Positions 7,089 through 15,881 of a stretch of DNA of 49,453 nt are shown here, in pieces. The position numbers were made by a program, and so were the translations under genes. Where the stretch lies: contig JAFSRQ010000062.1 in assembly GCA_017446055.1 (NCBI GenBank), positions 1 to 49,453 on the forward strand. Direction: 5' to 3'. Each line of letters starts with the position of its first letter. Position 1 is the stretch's first letter. The DNA comes from Synergistaceae bacterium. GTDB lineage: Bacteria > Synergistota > Synergistia > Synergistales > Aminobacteriaceae. The notes below the pieces were generated by a model that worked only from the letters and a program-made list of their open reading frames with translations, ran no database searches and was not told the DNA's origin.

Positions 7089-9980
7089 CTACCTGATGAG
7101 GCTGAGTACGTTCTGAGGCTGCTGGTTCGCCTGAGCAAGCATCGAGTTTCCGGCCTGGAGCATGATGTTGAGCTTCGTGAAGTTCATCATTTCCTTCGCC
7201 ATATCCGTATCGCGGATTCTGCTCTCTGCGCTGGTCAGGTTCTCGCTTGCTGTCGTCAGGTTGCTTGCTGTGTACTCCAACCTGTTCTGGTATGCTCCGA
7301 GATTTGCCCTCTGAGTGCTTACCTTGTCGATTGCGTTGTCGATGAGCGTGATTGCGCGGCCTGCTCTGTCGTGGCTCATTACGTTCACGCCGTCAATTCC
7401 GAGTGCGTGTGATCTCATGTCGCCGATGTTCATTCCGAGATCCTCGCCCTCGTTCGCGCCGATCTGAAGGACCGTCGTGTTGTCCGCAAGGTGAAGCGTC
7501 GTCTCCTGCTGTTCCGCAGTGTATGTGTACTTGTTGAGTGTGCCGTTCCACTTTGCTTCAATACCTGTCAGCGCACCGAACTCAACGTCAACATTCTCAT
7601 TGATTACGCCGTGCATTACGTTGCCGGTTGTCTTCACACCCTGAGCAATGATCTTGCCGCTGTGTTCGTCAAGAACATCAACGTTGTACACTGTCTCCTT
7701 TGAGTTCTGAATCGTGTTCAGCGAGAATGCGTCAATGATTCCCTGATCGCCGGAGAATGTGATTTCACCCTGTGCGCCGGGTACTACCGAGCGGATTACG
7801 AATGTTCCGGGCACTGCTTCTGAGGTAAGCTCAGTCTTGTTTGATACGAACGTCGCAAACTTTGTGGCATCGTCAACATACTTCGACTGTCCGAGCCCAG
7901 TTGCAATAGCATCGTTGATCTTCGTGGCCACTTCGTCGAGCGTGTCATTCGCATAGAGCATAATGCTTGTCGTTTTGCCGTCGCCCTGGTTGAGCGTGAG
8001 TTTCTTCGCATCATCGAGCATCATTACGCCCTCTGAGTTCCAGAACTTGTCGAGGTCGCGAAGTCTGACATCGCCGTTTGCCGTCTTGCCGATGTAGGTA
8101 TTCGTGAAGCTGGCAAGCGTGTGTCCGTCTGCTACTGCGTTGTTGCCGCCATTGGCTGTTGATGCCAGAGCCTTGTTATCTGAAGTCGAGAATGTATCAT
8201 CCGTTACGAGGGTTACTGTTCCTTCAGAGACTGTTCCGGTCTTCTCGTTCAGAATGTAGTTCTTGAAGTTGATTTCCGTGTTTGTGAGAGCCTCACCGTC
8301 CAGATGATACTTCACAGTCTGTCCTCTGAACACACCATTGTCCCAAGTATCGTTCCACTCAGTATCAATGTCTCCGTTGAGTTCGACATTGATTCCCTTG
8401 TTCGCGCCGGCTTCGCTCTTGTCAGGGGTAAAGTACGCAACAAGTTTGCCGTTCTTCGCCACTGCTGTATACATATCTGCATTGAGCTTGATAGTAGCGT
8501 GCGGCTGGTATGTCTCAGGATCAGTCCCCTGTGGCTCCTGACCGAAGATATCCTTGAGGCTGACTTCTGAGCCGCCCTGTGTGAGAACGATATTGTCCTG
8601 GGTAGCTGTCGAGTTGACACCCTTCTGATCCATCAGCGTTGCTGTCGCTTTGAGAGTGAGAGTACCGTTCAAATCGTCCGTGCCTGTTACCTCAAAAAGG
8701 ACACTTCCGTTCAGCACGTTGTCGTTGTCTATATCGAAAGTGAAGACATCTGATGCATTAACGACCGCTTCAGTATCCGCTGACTTTGAGCCAGTTGCAG
8801 CAGCATCGTGGAAATTGATAAGCTCTTTCGGTGAGGCTATATCGCTTCCCTCCTCAACAATGGACAGTTTGCCCACGTTGCTGGAGCCGAAGCGTTTCAT
8901 TGTGATACTGTTAGCTGCCGTTCCGCCTGTCGCCGTCGTAACAGCTGCACTGCCTAAACCAGCACTCAGACCGGAAATCTCAACGCCCATCTCTCTGGCT
9001 TTACCGATAATAGTGCCGGCTTTATCTTGGATTGCAGTCGCCACAGCAGCAGCCGCCATATTTGCGCCGCCGTTAGTGGTATCCTTGACTTCAAGATCAA
9101 CTTTCCCGAGTACAGTATCGCCCAGCTTGAACGTGTATGTTCGTGTTACTGACTGACCGGCCGTTGCAGGGGCTGTAATCGCTGTGACCTGGCCGCCTGC
9201 TTCCAGCTGTGTGTACTGTTTTCCGCCTACGCCATACGCGCCCGTGATGTTAACTTCATCCGGAGCCGCTTGATCAGCTTTTGACAGTTTAAGTGAATAA
9301 CTGCCGGGGGCCATGTTATCGACCTGCACATCTTTAACGCCATCGGGAGAGTTTATAGTCTTATTTGTGAGGACGTTGGCGTGCTTGATGGTCATGATGT
9401 CTGACTTCTGTACTTCAGCCTGTCCGGGATCAGCCTTCACGCGGATCTTGTAGTTGCCCTCGATGGATTTCTTCTGCCCGAACTGGTCAACCTCACGAAG
9501 TCCGCCGTTGATGATGGCTTTGGTCTCCATGTCGCTTGAACTCCACAGACCTGCTGAGTCACCGTTGAGGAGTTTCTTCTTGTTGAACTGGGTTGTGTTG
9601 CCGATACGGGTGATTTCTTCCTTGAGCTGATCCATTTCCTCCTGAATATAGCTTCTGTCCTGCTGTGTCAGGGTGTCGTTTGCTCCCTGGACTGCAAGTT
9701 CACGCATACGCTGAAGGATTGAGTGTGTCTCTTGGAGTGCGCCTTCTGCTGTCTGGATAAGGCTGATGCCGTCCTGAGTGTTGGCGACTGCTCTGTCCAG
9801 TCCCTTAACCTGTGCGCGCATCTTCTCGGAAATTGCGAGTCCGGCTGCGTCGTCTGCGGCTGAGTTGATGCGGAGTCCGCTGGAGAGTTTCGCAATGGAC
9901 TTCTGGAGCGCGTTGCTGGTGTTGTTGACGATGTTGTACGTCTGAAGCGCAGGGATATTATGCTGTATCACCATTGACAT
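7089..9980 (-). CDS. fliC: Flagellin with a very large variable domain
   Basis: 963 residues, against roughly 270-500 in most bacteria. The conserved N-terminal D0/D1 helices (residues 1 to about 160: LSSGLRINSAADDAAGLAIS, then TQDGISLIQTAEGAL) and the C-terminal D1/D0 helices (about 870-963, ending MLAQANQQPQNVLSLIR) are intact. The extra length is a central surface-exposed region of roughly 700 residues rich in Thr, Asp and Gly, typical of filament outer domains and often glycosylated. Start ATG has an excellent AAGGAGGT site. It appears monocistronic, with a sigma-28-like promoter about 190 bases upstream and its own terminator. Confidence 0.96.
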   Translation of the reverse strand: MSMVIQHNIPALQTYNIVNNTSNALQKSIAKLSSGLRINSAADDAAGLAISEKMRAQVKGLDRAVANTQDGISLIQTAEGALQETHSILQRMRELAVQGANDTLTQQDRSYIQEEMDQLKEEITRIGNTTQFNKKKLLNGDSAGLWSSSDMETKAIINGGLREVDQFGQKKSIEGNYKIRVKADPGQAEVQKSDIMTIKHANVLTNKTINSPDGVKDVQVDNMAPGSYSLKLSKADQAAPDEVNITGAYGVGGKQYTQLEAGGQVTAITAPATAGQSVTRTYTFKLGDTVLGKVDLEVKDTTNGGANMAAAAVATAIQDKAGTIIGKAREMGVEISGLSAGLGSAAVTTATGGTAANSITMKRFGSSNVGKLSIVEEGSDIASPKELINFHDAAATGSKSADTEAVVNASDVFTFDIDNDNVLNGSVLFEVTGTDDLNGTLTLKATATLMDQKGVNSTATQDNIVLTQGGSEVSLKDIFGQEPQGTDPETYQPHATIKLNADMYTAVAKNGKLVAYFTPDKSEAGANKGINVELNGDIDTEWNDTWDNGVFRGQTVKYHLDGEALTNTEINFKNYILNEKTGTVSEGTVTLVTDDTFSTSDNKALASTANGGNNAVADGHTLASFTNTYIGKTANGDVRLRDLDKFWNSEGVMMLDDAKKLTLNQGDGKTTSIMLYANDTLDEVATKINDAIATGLGQSKYVDDATKFATFVSNKTELTSEAVPGTFVIRSVVPGAQGEITFSGDQGIIDAFSLNTIQNSKETVYNVDVLDEHSGKIIAQGVKTTGNVMHGVINENVDVEFGALTGIEAKWNGTLNKYTYTAEQQETTLHLADNTTVLQIGANEGEDLGMNIGDMRSHALGIDGVNVMSHDRAGRAITLIDNAIDKVSTQRANLGAYQNRLEYTASNLTTASENLTSAESRIRDTDMAKEMMNFTKLNIMLQAGNSMLAQANQQPQNVLSLIR

Positions 9981-10011
9981 GATGATTCTACCTCCTTGTG
10001 TTTTATCCTTT

Positions 10012-10042
10012 TTGTCCCCAATTCTTCCGTGTACTGGGGATT
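10012..10042 (-). other. Hairpin in the flagellin mRNA leader
   Basis: Within the leader the minus strand contains ATCCCCA and TGGGGAC arms around an 18-base loop, about 35 bases before the start codon. It could influence mRNA stability or translation; no known RNA family recognised. Confidence 0.35.
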
Positions 10043-10098
10043 TGTTCCTCCCCTCACGTGTTACGAGGGTAATTATTGTGCGCCTGTGTAACCTTTTT

Positions 10099-10115
10099 CC
10101 TAATCGCGATTTAGG
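10099..10115. promoter_or_regulatory. Palindrome in the flagellin leader
   Basis: CCTAATCGCGATTTAGG is an inverted repeat with a single extra T, centred on TCGCGA. It lies downstream of the predicted sigma-28 promoter and could be an operator or a leader hairpin. Confidence 0.35.
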
Positions 10116-10172
10116 TAGTTTGTGGAGCTTTGAGACCGTTTTTGTGATTGGCCTCTTCTCTTTTCACTGACA

Positions 10173-10200
10173 GTTTCGGAGCGTATTGCGTAAAACTTTA
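10173..10200 (-). promoter_or_regulatory. Sigma-28-like flagellin promoter
   Basis: On the minus strand TAAAGTTT (exact sigma-28 -35 consensus) is followed 12 bases later by TCCGAAAC, a 5-of-8 match to GCCGATAA. The spacing is one base longer than usual. It sits 47 bp beyond the stop of tnpB and would give a leader of about 185 nt. Confidence 0.5.
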
Positions 10201-10246
10201 GCGGGAAAGAAACAATATTGTAGGTCTTTGACATACTCCAGTCAGC

Positions 10247-11413
10247 TCAACGCCGCCGGATTGTAGCATCAACGACACTGCCGGATTTCTCTGGTCTTAC
10301 TGTGCCTCCGCTATAGGCTGATGCCCCAGCCCGTAAAATATTCATTGCCGCATTTCTGTCCCTGTCATGGACTGTTCCGCACTGAGGACACTTCCACTCG
10401 CGGATGTTCATGTTCTCTTTCACCTCATGATTCCTGTAACCGCATGTACTGCAAAGCTGGCTGGAAGGATAAAAGCGGTCAACAAAAGCTACCCTTGTTC
10501 CCAGCTTTGAAGCCTCATGCTGTAGGATTCTGACAAACTGATAGAAACCGAGACTGTAAATCTTCCTTCCCCAGATTTTAGCCATTCCCGCAATATTCAG
10601 GTCTTCGAGGCAAATTACAGCATATTGTTCACAAAGCCTGCGAGCCGTCTTGAAGTGGAAATCTTTGCGCTGGTTCACTGACTTGATATATGCGCGGGCT
10701 AAATCCATGCGGGCGCGTTCACGGTTGCGTGAGCCTTTCTTCTTGCGTGACAGCTTGCGGTGTTTCTTCCTTATACTATCAGCATTAAGCGTGAAAAAGT
10801 CAGGGGACTCTATATCATGTCCATCTGAGGCAGTGAGGAATCTTTTCAGCCCGAAGTCCAGCCCGACGGCACTACCCGATCTGAGCCTGACTGTGTCATA
10901 CTGAATATCACACACCAGATGAACATATATATTCCCCAGCGCATCACGTTTTATTGTTACTGTTTTGATTTTCCCCATGATATTACGGGACTGAAAATAT
11001 CTGTACCACCTGAAGAACAGTCTTATCCTCCCGTGAGGCTCGTCAAGTTTCCAGCCCGATTGTCTCAGCGTGAAGGATTTGTACCTGCGTACTTTCATGA
11101 AGCCCGGCGGAGAGGCTTTTATTCCCTGCTTGCGTTTCCTCCAGAAATTATTGTATGCCCACTCTATTCTGTCGGTTATGTCGTGTATTGCCTGAGCATC
11201 GAGCTCCTGCATGTAGGCAAAACGTTTTGACCTGTGCTTCAGCTTGGTGATGTGCTTCTGGAGCGCGTACTTGTGGAGGTGCTTCCCGTACAATTTGTAG
11301 TAATGTTTGTGCAGAGCAATACAATGATTATAGATGAGACCAGCTATGTTGATCAGCCTCATCAATTGTTTGTTGCGCTCTGAATTGTACAGCTTGAAGC
11401 AAAACGTTTTCAT
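10247..11413 (-). mobile_element. tnpB: IS605-type TnpB RNA-guided nuclease gene
   Basis: 388 residues, the usual TnpB size. The family consists of transposon-encoded RNA-guided DNA nucleases. The RuvC-like site is complete: Asp in VGLDFGLKRFLT, Glu in ICLEDLNIAGM, Asp in DRDRNAAMNIL. A zinc ribbon (CSTCGY ... CPQCG) lies between the last two. The N-terminal helix-turn-helix region (IYNHCIALHKHYYKLYGKH) is present. No tnpA transposase is adjacent, so this is a stand-alone element. The GAAGCC motif common near the right end of such elements is absent after the stop, so the end and its guide RNA may be altered. A TATAAT lies just before the start. It is immediately upstream of, and co-directional with, the flagellin gene. 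Confidence 0.9.
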
Positions 11414-11423
11414 GATGCGGAAA

Positions 11424-11530
11424 TTATACTATATTGCAGGGGCTTCCAGCATCAACTACACCGCCCGCACAAACAGGTCTTGCTGTGTCTCCGCAAATTG
11501 TTTGCTTACAGTGCAAGCTGGTGGATTTTA
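11424..11530 (-). pseudogene. TnpB C-terminal remnant with IS605-like end
   Basis: The minus strand reads CGDTARPVCAGGVVDAGS before a TAA at 11424-11426, matching the C-terminus of the intact neighbour (GGTVRPEKSGSVVDA). At DNA level AGCATCAACTACACCGCC (11448-11465) matches 16 of 18 bases at 10265-10282. The GGAAGCCCC that follows is the motif often seen at the right end of IS605-family elements. No upstream portion of this older copy is recognisable. Confidence 0.6.
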
Positions 11531-11674
11531 CCCCTGCTCAACATTGCGGAAAGTATTATACGGAGAAATCCGGCAGAAGTTAGCGTGTCTTTGTGAATTT
11601 CCGGGCAGGCTCATGTACCGGGCAAGCGATTTTGTTTCCTTAACGGGGCTATACAGCAGAGGCAAATCTACCAC

Positions 11675-11701
11675 GCCCGCAAGAATAAGGCTCTTACGGG
11701 C
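11675..11701. repeat. Inverted repeat in intergenic region
   Basis: GCCCGCAAGA and TCTTACGGGC pair with one mismatch around a 7-base loop. No T run follows, so it is not a clear terminator; it may belong to the decayed IS605-type material here. The rest of 11531-11740 shows no convincing gene. Confidence 0.45.
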
Positions 11702-11740
11702 AGACTTCTTGCGCACCCCCTGTCTTCAGGCATAGGAGGC

Positions 11741-12151
11741 TCATTTCATTTCGAGGGAGCTTAGAATTTCTCCGAGCGTCTCAGCATTATTCATGAAGCC
11801 CGTGCTTATTATCATCATGTAGAAGTCCTCATCTCCGGCAATCACAGCCTGGCTTATTCCGTTGTTGCACTCAAAGCTCCAGCCGTCCTCATCATCACTA
11901 ACAGGGGATGTGCCGTTCAGTTCGCGCGAGAATTTCACAGCAAGTCCGCCAATCGACTCGCCTTTGGGATCGCCTACTGTTATCGTCAGAGACCCGGACC
12001 TGTCATCAGCATTAACACTCACGACATCGCCAGACTCATTTGCTGTCCAGCCGTCCGGGATATTCAGCGAAAAGTAGCGGAACTCTTCAATGTCTGCATA
12101 TGAGCTTGCAGCAGTCAGCAATAATATTACACACACCATTATGCGTTTCAT
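11741..12151 (-). CDS. Small secreted protein, DcrB/PsbP-like fold suspected
   Basis: 136 residues from the ATG at 12151, which has GGGAGGC at the right distance. Signal peptide MKRIMVCVILLLTAASSYA|D, then a mature domain beginning FRYFSLNIPDGWTANESGD, the pattern of periplasmic DcrB/PsbP-like domains (Ser-x-Asn-x-Pro-x-x-Trp), ending with the family-like ETLGEILSSLEMK. Role unknown. It lies just downstream of the prepilin peptidase gene on the same strand and may be cotranscribed. Confidence 0.7.
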   Translation of the reverse strand: MKRIMVCVILLLTAASSYADIEEFRYFSLNIPDGWTANESGDVVSVNADDRSGSLTITVGDPKGESIGGLAVKFSRELNGTSPVSDDEDGWSFECNNGISQAVIAGDEDFYMMIISTGFMNNAETLGEILSSLEMK

Positions 12152-12168
12152 GATTCTCTGCCTCCCTG

Positions 12169-12978
12169 TTAGTTTACAGCCGAAAACGGCCACGTCAGCG
12201 AGAACATTTCCGGCGATAACATTCTCCCGCTGAGGTACGCGAAAATCTCCGGGCCGAATATCATCGTCAGGAAGCAGCCAACCGCCAGAAACGGCACTAA
12301 CGGTACAGCCTCCCCCCGTCCCCAGTGAAGACGGCCTATCAGCATCATCACTATCACCCAGAAGCCCCCCGCCATTATTCCCGCGTAGAACGCAAACAGT
12401 GTGAACTTCAGCCCCATCACCGCGCCAATCCCGGCCATGAATACAGCATCACCCCAGCCCATTCCGCCGCGTGAAAGCACGATTATCGCCGCGAAGATTC
12501 CCCACCCGGCAGCAGCACCAGCAAGTCCGTCAAGAACAGCCGGGAATCCTCCCGCAATCCTCAGAAGCAGGCACACAACTCCCGGCGCAAGCGCAAAAGC
12601 GTCAAACACATCCCCGGACTCGTAATCCGTGAGAGAGTTCAGCACAAGGCCGCAAGTCCCAATCCCCGCTAGCATGGCCGCCCAGGAAATCCCCCAGCGG
12701 TATATTACCGTCATCGCCAGAGAAGCGCAGAGTATTTCGACAATGATATAGCGCACCGAGATTTTCGCCCCGCAGTGCCGGCATTTCCCCCGCTGAATTA
12801 GCCACGATATTACCGGGACAAGCTCCAACGCTCCCAGTACATGACCGCAGGACTCGCACACTGAACGCTCGCTGCCCCACCATGAACGCCCCTGAATGCT
12901 TCTGTGAGCCGCTACGTTGAGGAATGAGCCGAGACACGCTCCGAGTATCCCGGCCATGATTATCGACTGTGTCATCAT
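12169..12978 (-). CDS. pilD: Type IV prepilin peptidase/N-methylase (A24 family)
   Basis: 269 residues with multiple membrane segments. It cleaves leader peptides of type IV pilins and type II secretion pseudopilins on the cytoplasmic face and methylates the new N-terminus. Seen here: the N-terminal GACLGSFLNVAAHR motif, a zinc-binding CESCGH ... CRHCGAK pair in the methylase domain, and the two catalytic aspartates in SLTDYESGDVFD and GMGWGDAVF. Its ATG overlaps the stop of the upstream YvyF-like gene, so the two are coupled. No pilin genes are in the window. Confidence 0.93.
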   Translation of the reverse strand: MMTQSIIMAGILGACLGSFLNVAAHRSIQGRSWWGSERSVCESCGHVLGALELVPVISWLIQRGKCRHCGAKISVRYIIVEILCASLAMTVIYRWGISWAAMLAGIGTCGLVLNSLTDYESGDVFDAFALAPGVVCLLLRIAGGFPAVLDGLAGAAAGWGIFAAIIVLSRGGMGWGDAVFMAGIGAVMGLKFTLFAFYAGIMAGGFWVIVMMLIGRLHWGRGEAVPLVPFLAVGCFLTMIFGPEIFAYLSGRMLSPEMFSLTWPFSAVN

Positions 12979-13388
12979 TTCTTCTTCTGTATGTCGTAAA
13001 CGTACTGCCTGTTGTCGTCGTCCTTCTTGTGCTGGCTGTCCCGGGCGTAGACAACACCGCCGTATGTCGTTATGTTGCGCCTGAGCTTTTCGGCCTCAGC
13101 GTTTATTGCCTCCGCTAATTTCTGGCGGCTACCCTTCTTGTCGCGGCTGTAGGTCTGCAAGTCCCGCTCAATATATCCCAGGTCAACAAGTGCCTGAACA
13201 TCAACGGGGCTAATCTCCATTTCGTCAGCAAGAGTCTCAAGGTCAAAATCCCTGTCCTGATTGTCGCGCATATACTCGTGAACACGGCCGTATATTTCCT
13301 CAAGCCGCCGTATACAGTCGCCGCATATACGCTGTCCCTCGAAGCCGTTGTAGATCCTCCTGCATAACCTGCATTCAGTAAGTGCCAT
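12975..13388 (-). CDS. YvyF-like flagellar operon protein, copy 1
   Basis: 137 residues. The N-terminus has two zinc-ribbon pairs (CRLCRRIYNG and CGDCIRRLEEIYGRVHEYM) followed by a helix-turn-helix-like segment (LADEMEISPVDVQALVDLGYI). This order matches the YvyF/TIGR03826 family found in flagellar operons, thought to be regulatory. The C-terminal part is charged and coiled. A start with GGGAGGC site lies 19 bases after the preceding paralogue. The stop overlaps the pilD start. Confidence 0.75.
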   Translation of the reverse strand: MALTECRLCRRIYNGFEGQRICGDCIRRLEEIYGRVHEYMRDNQDRDFDLETLADEMEISPVDVQALVDLGYIERDLQTYSRDKKGSRQKLAEAINAEAEKLRRNITTYGGVVYARDSQHKKDDDNRQYVYDIQKKK

Positions 13389-13406
13389 TGATTTATTGCC
13401 TCCCTG

Positions 13407-13787
13407 TTATTTTTTCCTCTTGCGCCTGTTCTTGTACCTGTGGTTGACTCCGCCGTAGGTAGTCGCCTTAGTGCGTTCTATCATTTTCGCGAGCTCTTCG
13501 GCAAACTCCTTCGCTAGCTTCTGGCGTTCTGTTACTGTTCCTGTGTAGGTCTGTATGTCGCGCTCCAGCCAGCCAAGCTCAAGGATTATCTCCATTTCGG
13601 CGGGAGTAGTCTTTGTTTCCTCCATCATGCGGGCAATGTCTATGTCCTTTGTTGTGCGTATGTAGTTGTGGATTCGCCCGTAAGTGCCTTCAAGCCTCAT
13701 GCGGCAGCTGTGGCAGATTTCAGTTACGCCTATGAATGTCTCATCATCATAAAGCGATTTGCAGACTTTGCATTCTCTCAGTGCCAT
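13407..13787 (-). CDS. YvyF-like flagellar operon protein, copy 2
   Basis: 126 residues, a clear tandem paralogue of the next gene: same CKVCKSLY ... CHSCRMRLEGTYGRIHNYI ribbons, same HTH-like segment (MEIILELGWLERDIQTYTG) and the same TTYGGV near the C-terminus. The two copies have diverged strongly outside these motifs, so the duplication is old. It is divergent from the lipid A acyltransferase gene. Proposed role: regulator linked to motility or pili (inference). Confidence 0.75.
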   Translation of the reverse strand: MALRECKVCKSLYDDETFIGVTEICHSCRMRLEGTYGRIHNYIRTTKDIDIARMMEETKTTPAEMEIILELGWLERDIQTYTGTVTERQKLAKEFAEELAKMIERTKATTYGGVNHRYKNRRKRKK

Positions 13788-13859
13788 ATAGAAATTCTCC
13801 CGGTGAAAATATATATGCTAATTGTACATGATATGATAAGAAAAATTTTCACAGGAGGA

Positions 13860-14747
13860 ATGTTTGTTACGCTGAAATTTTTTGTGGGACTGTTACGGAT
13901 GATGCCGCACAGTTTCGCGCTTGCCTTTGGGAGATTCGCCGGGAGGGTTCTCCGTCTCATTCTCTGGAAAATCACGGACAGGTGCGAGGCCAGGTGCGTG
14001 AAGTCTCTCGGAGTCGGTGTAACGGTTGCGCGTGGAATAGTCCGGGACTCTTTCGTGAACCTTGGGATGTCAGCCGCAGAATTTATCCGTCTGCCTAGAG
14101 TCATATCACGTATTGATGAGCTTGTTGACTTCCCGCAAGAGAGCATTGACGTTCTCCGTTCGGCATTGTCGAGGGGCAGGGGGGCAATCCTCATGTGCCA
14201 GCATTATGGCAACTGGGAGTACGCCGCCGCAAGAGTCATTCACGAGGGCTTCCCGCTTCACTCCGTCTACACTCCTCAGAGGGACAAGCGAGTCGAGGCC
14301 GTAATCATGTCAACCCGTCAGGAAGTCTCACACATGGCCATGATTGACAGCAACACCGGGCTTCGCGAGATATTTCGTGTGCTTAGGGCCGGGAAAATTC
14401 TCGTGGTCATGCAGGACTTGGACGCGAGGCAGGACGGCATTCCCTCCGAATTTCTCGGACTCCCTGCGCGGACTCATGAAGGCATCGTGAAGCTGTACAG
14501 GAAGTTCCGCTGCCCTGTGATAAACGCGGAGTACTGGCGGGACATGGACGACCCTTCGCGGCATCACATAAGGCTTCACGGAATACTCAGCGACATGAAG
14601 GACGGAAACGGGAAGCCATTCGGCGAAGACATCAGCGCAAGTATCAGAATGTGCAACGAACACATAGAGCGGGTAATAATGAGGAGGCCGGGACAATGGC
14701 TGTGGCTTCTGGACAGGTGGCAGTACACGCTGGGGAAAAAGATTTAG
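13860..14747 (+). CDS. Lipid A biosynthesis acyltransferase (LpxL/HtrB family)
   Basis: About 295 residues. Members transfer a secondary acyl chain from acyl-ACP to Kdo-lipid A at the inner membrane. The catalytic HX4E appears in CQHYGNWEYA, with the N-terminal membrane helix (FFVGLLRMMPHSFALAFGRF) and the later DLDARQDGIPSEFLGLPAR region that carries substrate-binding residues. The start is uncertain: ATG 13860 follows AGGAGGA too closely; upstream in-frame ATGs at 13833 and 13824 have no site of their own. It supports an outer membrane with LPS or lipooligosaccharide. The 3' end overlaps the next gene by 52 bases. Confidence 0.88.
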   Translation: MFVTLKFFVGLLRMMPHSFALAFGRFAGRVLRLILWKITDRCEARCVKSLGVGVTVARGIVRDSFVNLGMSAAEFIRLPRVISRIDELVDFPQESIDVLRSALSRGRGAILMCQHYGNWEYAAARVIHEGFPLHSVYTPQRDKRVEAVIMSTRQEVSHMAMIDSNTGLREIFRVLRAGKILVVMQDLDARQDGIPSEFLGLPARTHEGIVKLYRKFRCPVINAEYWRDMDDPSRHHIRLHGILSDMKDGNGKPFGEDISASIRMCNEHIERVIMRRPGQWLWLLDRWQYTLGKKI

Positions 14748-15229
14748 TGCTTGGGCTTGATCCTGGGAGGGACAAAACCGGGTTTGCTTTCGTGAATCTT
14801 GACGGGGGTTTAGCGGCTGCCGGGATATTTCCGACTGCTGACAGAGAGAATTTCTTTGCGGGAATCGAGTCGTCTGTGAGCGTTTTGCGGGACTGTTTCA
14901 CGGAGGGCAATGCGGATTTTCTCCCGGAGAATCTTTGCGGCCATGTTGCAGCTGTGATTATTGGGGACGGGACTACAAGCCGGGAATTTTCCGGGTATGT
15001 TCGTGAGAGGGTTGCGGGCTGGGACTGTGAGGTTCTTGCGGTTGACGAGAGGAACACTACGCTTGAGGCGCGGAGTCTGTACTGGAAGGTTCACAGGCCG
15101 GGCTTCTGGCTGAGACTTCTGCCGGAGGGTATGAGAGTCCCGGAAAGAGTGCTTGATGATTTCGCTGCGTGGGCTGTGGCTTTGCGCGGGCTGAAAAAAT
15201 ATAGAGATATACGCCGGAATAAGCTATAA
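14696..15229 (+). CDS. RuvX/YqgF-like RNase H fold protein
   Basis: 177 residues from the ATG at 14696, chosen for AGGAGG 8 bases upstream. It has the pattern of the YqgF/RuvC-like nuclease fold: LGLDPGRDKTGFAFVN (first Asp), a VDERNTTLEAR segment matching the family's DER-T motif, and a late DDFAAWAVAL with an acidic residue. Canonical RuvX matures 16S rRNA; this one is longer and divergent, so the exact substrate is not certain. It starts inside the acyltransferase gene. Confidence 0.7.
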   Translation: MAVASGQVAVHAGEKDLVLGLDPGRDKTGFAFVNLDGGLAAAGIFPTADRENFFAGIESSVSVLRDCFTEGNADFLPENLCGHVAAVIIGDGTTSREFSGYVRERVAGWDCEVLAVDERNTTLEARSLYWKVHRPGFWLRLLPEGMRVPERVLDDFAAWAVALRGLKKYRDIRRNKL

Positions 15230-15288
15230 TAATGGACAATCAAATTCCAATGTCAATAACAAATTACAGGGAGGGAGATTAATTACAG

Positions 15289-15780
15289 ATGGCCGGTAAC
15301 GATAAACTAATCGCTCTGGTAAATAGTTTTGCATCGGCTGTTCTTTCCGTAGGGCGAGAAGTGGGGCTTAATATCACCCTCAACAAGTCAAAAGTTTCCC
15401 CGGGAATCAAAGTCGGCAATATCTGCACAACAGCATTAATCGGAGTCGTTGGTGTAGGCTCAAGGGGTACTGTGAATATAATGCTGGACAAGGACGGCTT
15501 CGAGAATATCATTAAAGCCATGTCAGGCGGAATGATAATGCCCCAGTTAGGCGATGACGTGTCGATGAGCGTGATCGGCGAGCTGTCCAACATGATAGGC
15601 GGGCGCGCGCTGGTGCAAAGTGCGCTTGGTACTGTTGACGTGACTCCGCCGCAGTTAATCGTAGGGGAAAATATCAGGAACGTAACGAAAGAGGATAACG
15701 GCATGAGGAGTTTCACATTACCGTTTGAGCTTCAGCCTTCGGGGGGGCTTTATCTTGTGCTTTCGTTCAAGATTGACTAG
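15289..15780 (+). CDS. cheX: CheX-like chemotaxis phosphatase
   Basis: 163 residues. CheX dephosphorylates CheY-P and so resets the flagellar motor signal. The hallmark ExxN motif is present in VIGELSNMIGGRA (about residues 100-112), flanked by the alternating strands expected of the CheC/CheX/FliY fold. A GGGAGG site precedes the ATG. It appears to be a single-gene unit ending in a terminator; no other che gene is in the window. Confidence 0.85.
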   Translation: MAGNDKLIALVNSFASAVLSVGREVGLNITLNKSKVSPGIKVGNICTTALIGVVGVGSRGTVNIMLDKDGFENIIKAMSGGMIMPQLGDDVSMSVIGELSNMIGGRALVQSALGTVDVTPPQLIVGENIRNVTKEDNGMRSFTLPFELQPSGGLYLVLSFKID

Positions 15781-15820
15781 CCTGTAAAGTTTTCGCATTA
15801 CTCTACAGAAATTTATCCGG

Positions 15821-15854
15821 GCGGTTCTGGTCTGAATGGGCCGGAGCCGCTTTT
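15821..15854 (+). terminator. Rho-independent terminator of cheX
   Basis: GCGGTTCTGG pairs with CCGGAGCCGC and is followed by four T. Confidence 0.75.
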
Positions 15855-15881
15855 CACATTAACAGGGAGGAAGATTTATTC

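Noticed and set aside
10247..11413. TnpB as a nuclease-dead TldR regulator of flagellin
   Set aside because: All three RuvC acidic residues and the zinc ribbon are present, so it should be catalytically competent.
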